A stretch of DNA of 64,000 nt from an uncultured bacterium (GTDB taxonomy: Bacteria > Vulcanimicrobiota > Xenobia > Xenobiales > Xenobiaceae). The stretch covers positions 1-64,000 of the forward strand of contig CAKUBG010000001.1 of the NCBI GenBank assembly GCA_934636825.1, in the 5' to 3' direction. Both the position numbers and the translations under genes were made by a program. The notes below the pieces were generated by a model. That model had not been told where the DNA came from and made no database searches. It saw only the letters and a list, made by a program, of their open reading frames with translations. Below, in pieces: positions 60,337 through 64,000 of the stretch (its first letter is position 1; the number at the start of each line of letters is the position of its first letter).

Positions 60337-61854
60337 TTATTCTTTGACAACGTCGATGGATTCGAAAGCAGGAGTGGTCTCAGCAACGGTGATTTCGACA
60401 GCTTCTGCAGGAGCAGCGGTCTTAGCAACGGTGAGAGTGTACTCATTCTTACCCTCGGCCTGAGCGTAAGTGATGCCTTCTTCGTCAACGGCTACGATGG
60501 CGGGATAGGTTTCGGCAGTGTACTCGATAGGAGCGCTGGTGTAAGCAACTTCGTCCACGGTCAAGGAAGCCTTACCGGCAACAGCCATGGTGAAGGTCTG
60601 GTCGTTTTCAGCGTCTACTTTGACGTCGGTCATGAAAGCTTTGGTCTCAGTGTTGGAGAAAGCGAGGTTCTCGGTAGCGCTGACAACTTTGACGTCCAAC
60701 TTGTTGGTGCTCTCGACGGTCTCTTCGTCGCTTACTTTGTAAGTAGCGGTGACGACGGTGTTACCTTCGGCAGCAGCGATGAGGTTCAAGCCTTCGGCCT
60801 TAGCGGTAGCTTCGGTACCGGAAACGAGGGTGATCTTGCTGAGATCTTCGATTTCGCTCTCAACGCCTTCGGGCTGCGGGCCTTTACCCTCTACGTTGGT
60901 GTAACCGGTAGCGATAACAGTGAAAGGCTGCTCGTTTACGGCATAGTAGAGAGCGTCTTTGCCTTCAGCGGTGAGCTCAACAGCTTTTTTAGAAGCGAGG
61001 ATGCTCTTTTCACCGGCCAAGACTACGGTGAGGGCTTCGTTAGCTTCTTCGGTAGCGGCAACGGTGGTTACGTCTTTACCAGCAACCTGGTCGGCCACAA
61101 TCTTGATGGCGTTAGGGGTCTGGTCGGTTACGTAGATGGGCTTGTCGATAGCATACTCGGTGCCGTTTACAGTAGCCTTAATGGTGTTGGCGGCGATGGT
61201 GCCGTACTCAGCGCCCTGATAGGTAGCACCTTGGTTGGTATCCTGAACATAAGCCAAAACAGCTTCGTCGATACCACTGATGGTTACGAAAGGAGTTAAG
61301 TTGTAAGTCTTGTCACCAGCAACGGCGGTAAGACCGATAACGGTTTCTTCCTTAGGAGCGATAACGTACTGGCTGGCGGTCATGCTGTAGGTAGCGTTAG
61401 CTAAGTCGGTTACTTCAGGAGTCTCGACAACTTCTTTGCCTTCGGCATCAAACTCGATCTCATCTTCGCCCATAGCTACGAGGTTGCCATCTTTGTCATA
61501 GTAAGCAGCAATTACGCCGGAAGCGTCGAGATTGACGTTCTTGACTACGACATCGGTAGCTACATCGGCTTCACCGTGAGTGAAGTTGTAAGCAGCAGTG
61601 GGCTCTTCCATGAAGCGAGCGCCATTCTCTACACCGAAGAAAACGTATTTAACGGAAACAATATTCTCAGCGATATCGGCTCTGGCAGTGGTCTGGGCCA
61701 ATACGTTGTAGTTAAAAGTGACTTGGCCAAATTTGGCATTTAAGGGGTTAGGAGTAGTGGAGCCGCCATCACCGCAACCGGAGATCATTAAGCCCAAGCC
61801 TAAGCTGGCTACTGCAGCGAAAGTAGCAAAACGAAACGTGTTCTTGTTAGTCAT
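60337..61854 (-). CDS. lipoprotein of the four-member family, probably highly expressed
   Basis: Lipoprotein of 505 residues with lipobox MISGC (Cys27). It shares domain order with the 58407 protein, including ISGIDEAVL, PIYVTDQTPNAIKI and NEQPFTVIATGYTN. Its codons strongly favour C- and G-ending choices (ACC, GAC, TTC, TAC, ATC, AAG), resembling dnaK and valS and unlike its paralogues. This suggests a very abundant surface protein. It stands alone between terminator-like structures. Upstream (61855-62146) is AT-rich with a GGAGTA/TACTCC hairpin at 61983-62003 that may belong to its leader; no other gene is seen there. Confidence 0.82.
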   Translation of the reverse strand: MTNKNTFRFATFAAVASLGLGLMISGCGDGGSTTPNPLNAKFGQVTFNYNVLAQTTARADIAENIVSVKYVFFGVENGARFMEEPTAAYNFTHGEADVATDVVVKNVNLDASGVIAAYYDKDGNLVAMGEDEIEFDAEGKEVVETPEVTDLANATYSMTASQYVIAPKEETVIGLTAVAGDKTYNLTPFVTISGIDEAVLAYVQDTNQGATYQGAEYGTIAANTIKATVNGTEYAIDKPIYVTDQTPNAIKIVADQVAGKDVTTVAATEEANEALTVVLAGEKSILASKKAVELTAEGKDALYYAVNEQPFTVIATGYTNVEGKGPQPEGVESEIEDLSKITLVSGTEATAKAEGLNLIAAAEGNTVVTATYKVSDEETVESTNKLDVKVVSATENLAFSNTETKAFMTDVKVDAENDQTFTMAVAGKASLTVDEVAYTSAPIEYTAETYPAIVAVDEEGITYAQAEGKNEYTLTVAKTAAPAEAVEITVAETTPAFESIDVVKE

Positions 61855-62146
61855 GTTTAGTAATAAATCCCTTTCGAGAAAAACCTTTGAAAGTTTGTAG
61901 GGTTTACTTCAAGGAGATGCTTTGCGAGAACATCAGCCTTATTTCCAGCGGTTTTTCCATGTAAGATAGCAAGTTCCTCCACGGAGTAAAAAAAATGTAC
62001 TCCTGTGAAAAAAACCTGAAGTTGGTATAAAGAAAGTTAAACAATATGGCGTGCAGACTTTATTCTACGTGGCCCTGGTTCTCCCCCATCGTTTCCCTTC
62101 CTGCCCCATTATTATAAAATAAAAAGTCAAGCTATTGAGAACATTT

Positions 62147-63286
62147 TTAGCGTATTTCCCAGCGCAAAACTTTTATAGCGCCGCTCTCGCGACTGACTAC
62201 ACTATGTAATTTTATACGTCCGGGAGTAGAAAGTACGGTAACATCTATGCTAAAAGTCTGACTTTTTACGCACAAATAATCTTGAATACGGAAAAGCAAG
62301 TCGGCGTCCATGCCGGTAACGTTATGCAAATCGTCCACTTTTTTGAAAGCTTCGGAGCGGCGTTTGGAATCGATTTCGTCGACCAATACTTGACTCATGC
62401 CTTCATCTAGAGCCAGCAACACTTCCTTAGGGGCGGTATTGATGTTAATTTTACCATTGGAGTCGACGCTGACCCATTCTTCCCAAGGAGTAGTGGCAGT
62501 GCCGCCTTGAGTTTGGGATGAAGGCACATCCAATTTGTAGCCTTCATCTTCTGAATTGGCAGTAGTTTGGCTTGAATTGTCAGATCCGAACTTGCTAAAT
62601 TGGCCGTTGTTGGCAGAGGTATTGCTTGCAGCCGTATTTTGGCTCTCGGTTGAAGATTGGGCGGCCGCCTGGCTTAAAGTAGCAGAACTACCAGCAGAAA
62701 CGGAGCCCATAACGCTTTGCAAACTGTTTTGAGCTCGGGCCGAAGCATAAGAAGGGCCTTTATCCCAGCCGGGCAAATTTAAAATTTCTTGCAAAGAATC
62801 GACCGGAGCATCTTTAATAGTTAGCTCATCATAATCGTTGACTTCGCCGCCTTGGTTGCGCCTTTGAGAATCGGGATCTACCCAATCGAGAAAGCGATCT
62901 TTAGCTTCTTCGCCACAACCTAAGCCGCCATTTTCAAAAAGACGCACCAAGCCATTTTCCAAATATTCGCAATTATCAGGAGCTTTTTGCATAGCGCTGA
63001 GAGGAAACTTGCTTTCTTCGTCAACGATACTGATGATAACGTTTTTGCCTTCCCACTCCATAGTGACCGAACCGACAGCCCACATATCGTTTAAGCTATC
63101 AGTATCGCCATTGTCGGCTTTAAGAAGTTCGAAGCCCATTTCGGCAGCCGAACGAGCGATCTGATAATTGTTTTCTCTAGCTGAAGTGTAATTTATTAAG
63201 TTTTGGGCGTCGACGCCCACTTCACTCATTTTGGCAGCAATAACCAAAGCGACCAAAATAGCTCCCAAGACTGCCATTAAAACCAT
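62147..63286 (-). CDS. gspK: type II secretion system protein K-like minor pseudopilin
   Basis: Pseudopilin of the GspK family, which caps the tip of the pseudopilus. After an N-terminal hydrophobic helix (VLMAVLGAILVALVIAA) and the block ARSAAEMGFELL comes the GspK globular domain: ESKFPLSAM, DRFLDWVDPDSQ and the C-terminal helix-hairpin-helix-like region INTAPKEVLLALDEGMSQVL with VDDLHNVTGMD. A Ser/Gln/Asn/Thr-rich insert (about 190-270) is unusual. The ATG at 63286 leaves no leader peptide: the Gly that should precede the mature helix lies upstream, across a TAG stop, in the same frame as the preceding GspJ-like gene. The real start is therefore uncertain. Confidence 0.75.
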   Translation of the reverse strand: MVLMAVLGAILVALVIAAKMSEVGVDAQNLINYTSARENNYQIARSAAEMGFELLKADNGDTDSLNDMWAVGSVTMEWEGKNVIISIVDEESKFPLSAMQKAPDNCEYLENGLVRLFENGGLGCGEEAKDRFLDWVDPDSQRRNQGGEVNDYDELTIKDAPVDSLQEILNLPGWDKGPSYASARAQNSLQSVMGSVSAGSSATLSQAAAQSSTESQNTAASNTSANNGQFSKFGSDNSSQTTANSEDEGYKLDVPSSQTQGGTATTPWEEWVSVDSNGKININTAPKEVLLALDEGMSQVLVDEIDSKRRSEAFKKVDDLHNVTGMDADLLFRIQDYLCVKSQTFSIDVTVLSTPGRIKLHSVVSRESGAIKVLRWEIR

Positions 63287-63298
63287 AATCGTTGCCCC

Positions 63299-64000
63299 CT
63301 ACCAGCGATCGGCCGCTACCACAGGGCCGGTAATGAAGACTAAAGGCTCGCCGCGTTTAAGTTCAAAAGTAACTTCCACCCACTTGGGCACCCCTTCGCC
63401 TGTCCAATCTTGTTGCCAAATTTCCAAATCGTCGGAGAAGCGCACTTCCATACCAATAATTTCTGAGCTTAACTTTTCCCAAGGCGTTTGGTTATCGTCG
63501 CCCACATCGTGCAAGCCCAAAGGATCGGCCCAAGGATACTGCCGGTAAGCCAAATAGTTTTTACTTTCGGCATTTTGACTAGAGCTGATAAAATCGGCAG
63601 CTTCTAAAGAGCGCAACTTATCGTCATCAGTTTTGACTGGCTCGGTAAGGGAAAAACTGCTAGAAGATTCAGTCATAATTTTATAACCGACTTCAGCGGT
63701 GCCACTATTTTTGATTCGCAGAGGAAAATAGGTAGTTTTAAAAAGGAGTACGTCCTTGCCCTTTTCACCCAGGCTTTTGCCATAAAGAACCGATTTAAGT
63801 AAAGTGGGAGGGTTGGTATGGCTGGCAGGAGCTTCAGAAGAAGAGCTTTCCGGTACGCGATCATAAAGACAACGCAATTGCCAGCGCAAACGCTCAGCCG
63901 TTTCGATAATCAATTCTTGGCGTTTGAAAGCTACTTGCGAATGGCGCACCGTATTATTCATCTGAATGGTCATGTAGGAAATCAGTGAATAAACTAAAGT
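63299..64000 (-). CDS. gspJ: GspJ-like minor pseudopilin, cut by the window edge
   Basis: The frame stays open from the stop at 63299 to the right window edge, reading TLVYSLISYMTIQM before the first internal Met, so the 5' part with the prepilin leader lies outside. The visible part has the end of an N-terminal hydrophobic helix, then QELIIETAERLRWQLRCLYDR, and a strand-rich domain with GMEVRFSDDLEIW, RFSDDLEIWQQDW and PKWVEVTFELKRG, the pattern of GspJ/PulJ minor pseudopilins (a GspI/H role is possible). It precedes the GspK-like gene, the usual order, by 12 bases. Confidence 0.7.
   Translation of the reverse strand, partial: TLVYSLISYMTIQMNNTVRHSQVAFKRQELIIETAERLRWQLRCLYDRVPESSSSEAPASHTNPPTLLKSVLYGKSLGEKGKDVLLFKTTYFPLRIKNSGTAEVGYKIMTESSSSFSLTEPVKTDDDKLRSLEAADFISSSQNAESKNYLAYRQYPWADPLGLHDVGDDNQTPWEKLSSEIIGMEVRFSDDLEIWQQDWTGEGVPKWVEVTFELKRGEPLVFITGPVVAADRW

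Noticed and set aside
63270..63310. A simple one-base error in the GGGGG run as the explanation for the GspJ/GspK junction
   Set aside because: Adding a base would place GspK in a frame that meets another TAG (GTGGTAGCGG) within 20 bases and has no usual start codon, so it does not restore a normal leader.
1..64000. CRISPR arrays, rRNA and tRNA genes
   Set aside because: No regularly spaced repeats, rRNA segments or cloverleaf-forming sequences with a TTCGA-type arm were recognised on either strand.

Overview
The window appears to come from the chromosome of a diderm bacterium of moderate GC (roughly 45% by eye). Diderm signs are four SPase II lipoproteins, the RseP site-2 protease, several exported proteins and a pseudopilin pair of a type II secretion or type IV pilus-like machine. 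A SepF homologue lies next to YggS, an arrangement known from Gram-positives and the cyanobacterial lineage, and directly beside a PilT-type ATPase, a pairing known from Gram-negatives. That mix suggests a SepF-bearing diderm lineage (Cyanobacteria/Melainabacteria-like or a similar poorly cultured phylum). No rRNA or tRNA is visible, so placement stays open.

Layout: 98-1048 a tyrosine recombinase. 1127-5970 (minus) a cytidylate-kinase-like protein and the cdsA-dxr-rseP envelope/isoprenoid operon. 6142-7371 a GT4 glycosyltransferase. 7441-10191 (minus) an ATP-grasp ligase and a squalene/phytoene-type synthase, divergent from an M19 dipeptidase (10264-11427). 11559-12797 an unusual lysine/glycine-rich protein. 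12885-17648 (minus) an operon of PilT-like ATPase, YggS, SepF and HemW. 17951-19775 (minus) an acetyltransferase and two small exported proteins. 20055-22292 a phospholipase-D-like protein without a signal peptide. 22478-25817 EngB and ValS, convergent. 26087-28478 an unknown protein, an SLC13/ArsB-type permease and a DUF4126 membrane protein. 28678-37518 (minus) a coiled-coil protein, an orphan 1167-residue protein, LipA, Lpd, a zinc ribbon and an M24 peptidase. 37838-39898 an OPT transporter. 39934-43070 (minus) a zinc-ribbon membrane protein and two exported phosphatases. 43229-44671 an 8-oxoguanine-deaminase-like amidohydrolase. 44755-45581 (minus) an AT-rich three-gene cassette with a DUF4160-like protein. 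45761-50699 (minus) DnaK, then a tight operon of TerB-like, RluA-like, crotonase and type III polyketide synthase. 50943-53387 an exported two-module protein and an AI-2E-type transporter. 53590-54785 a 30-residue Cys-Val-Cys-Trp peptide overlapping a radical SAM/SPASM enzyme. 54867-61854 (minus) four lipoproteins sharing an N-terminal domain. 62147-64000 (minus) GspK- and GspJ-like pseudopilins, the latter cut by the window edge.

The best candidate for an undescribed system is the two-gene peptide/radical SAM-SPASM operon at 53590-54785, which has the layout of a minimal ribosomally made, post-translationally modified peptide pathway. Further points of interest are the DpgA-like polyketide synthase/crotonase operon, the DUF4160 cassette, the PilT paralogue with altered catalytic boxes, the in-frame TAG between the pseudopilin genes, and the lipoprotein family, one member of which has strikingly different codon use.
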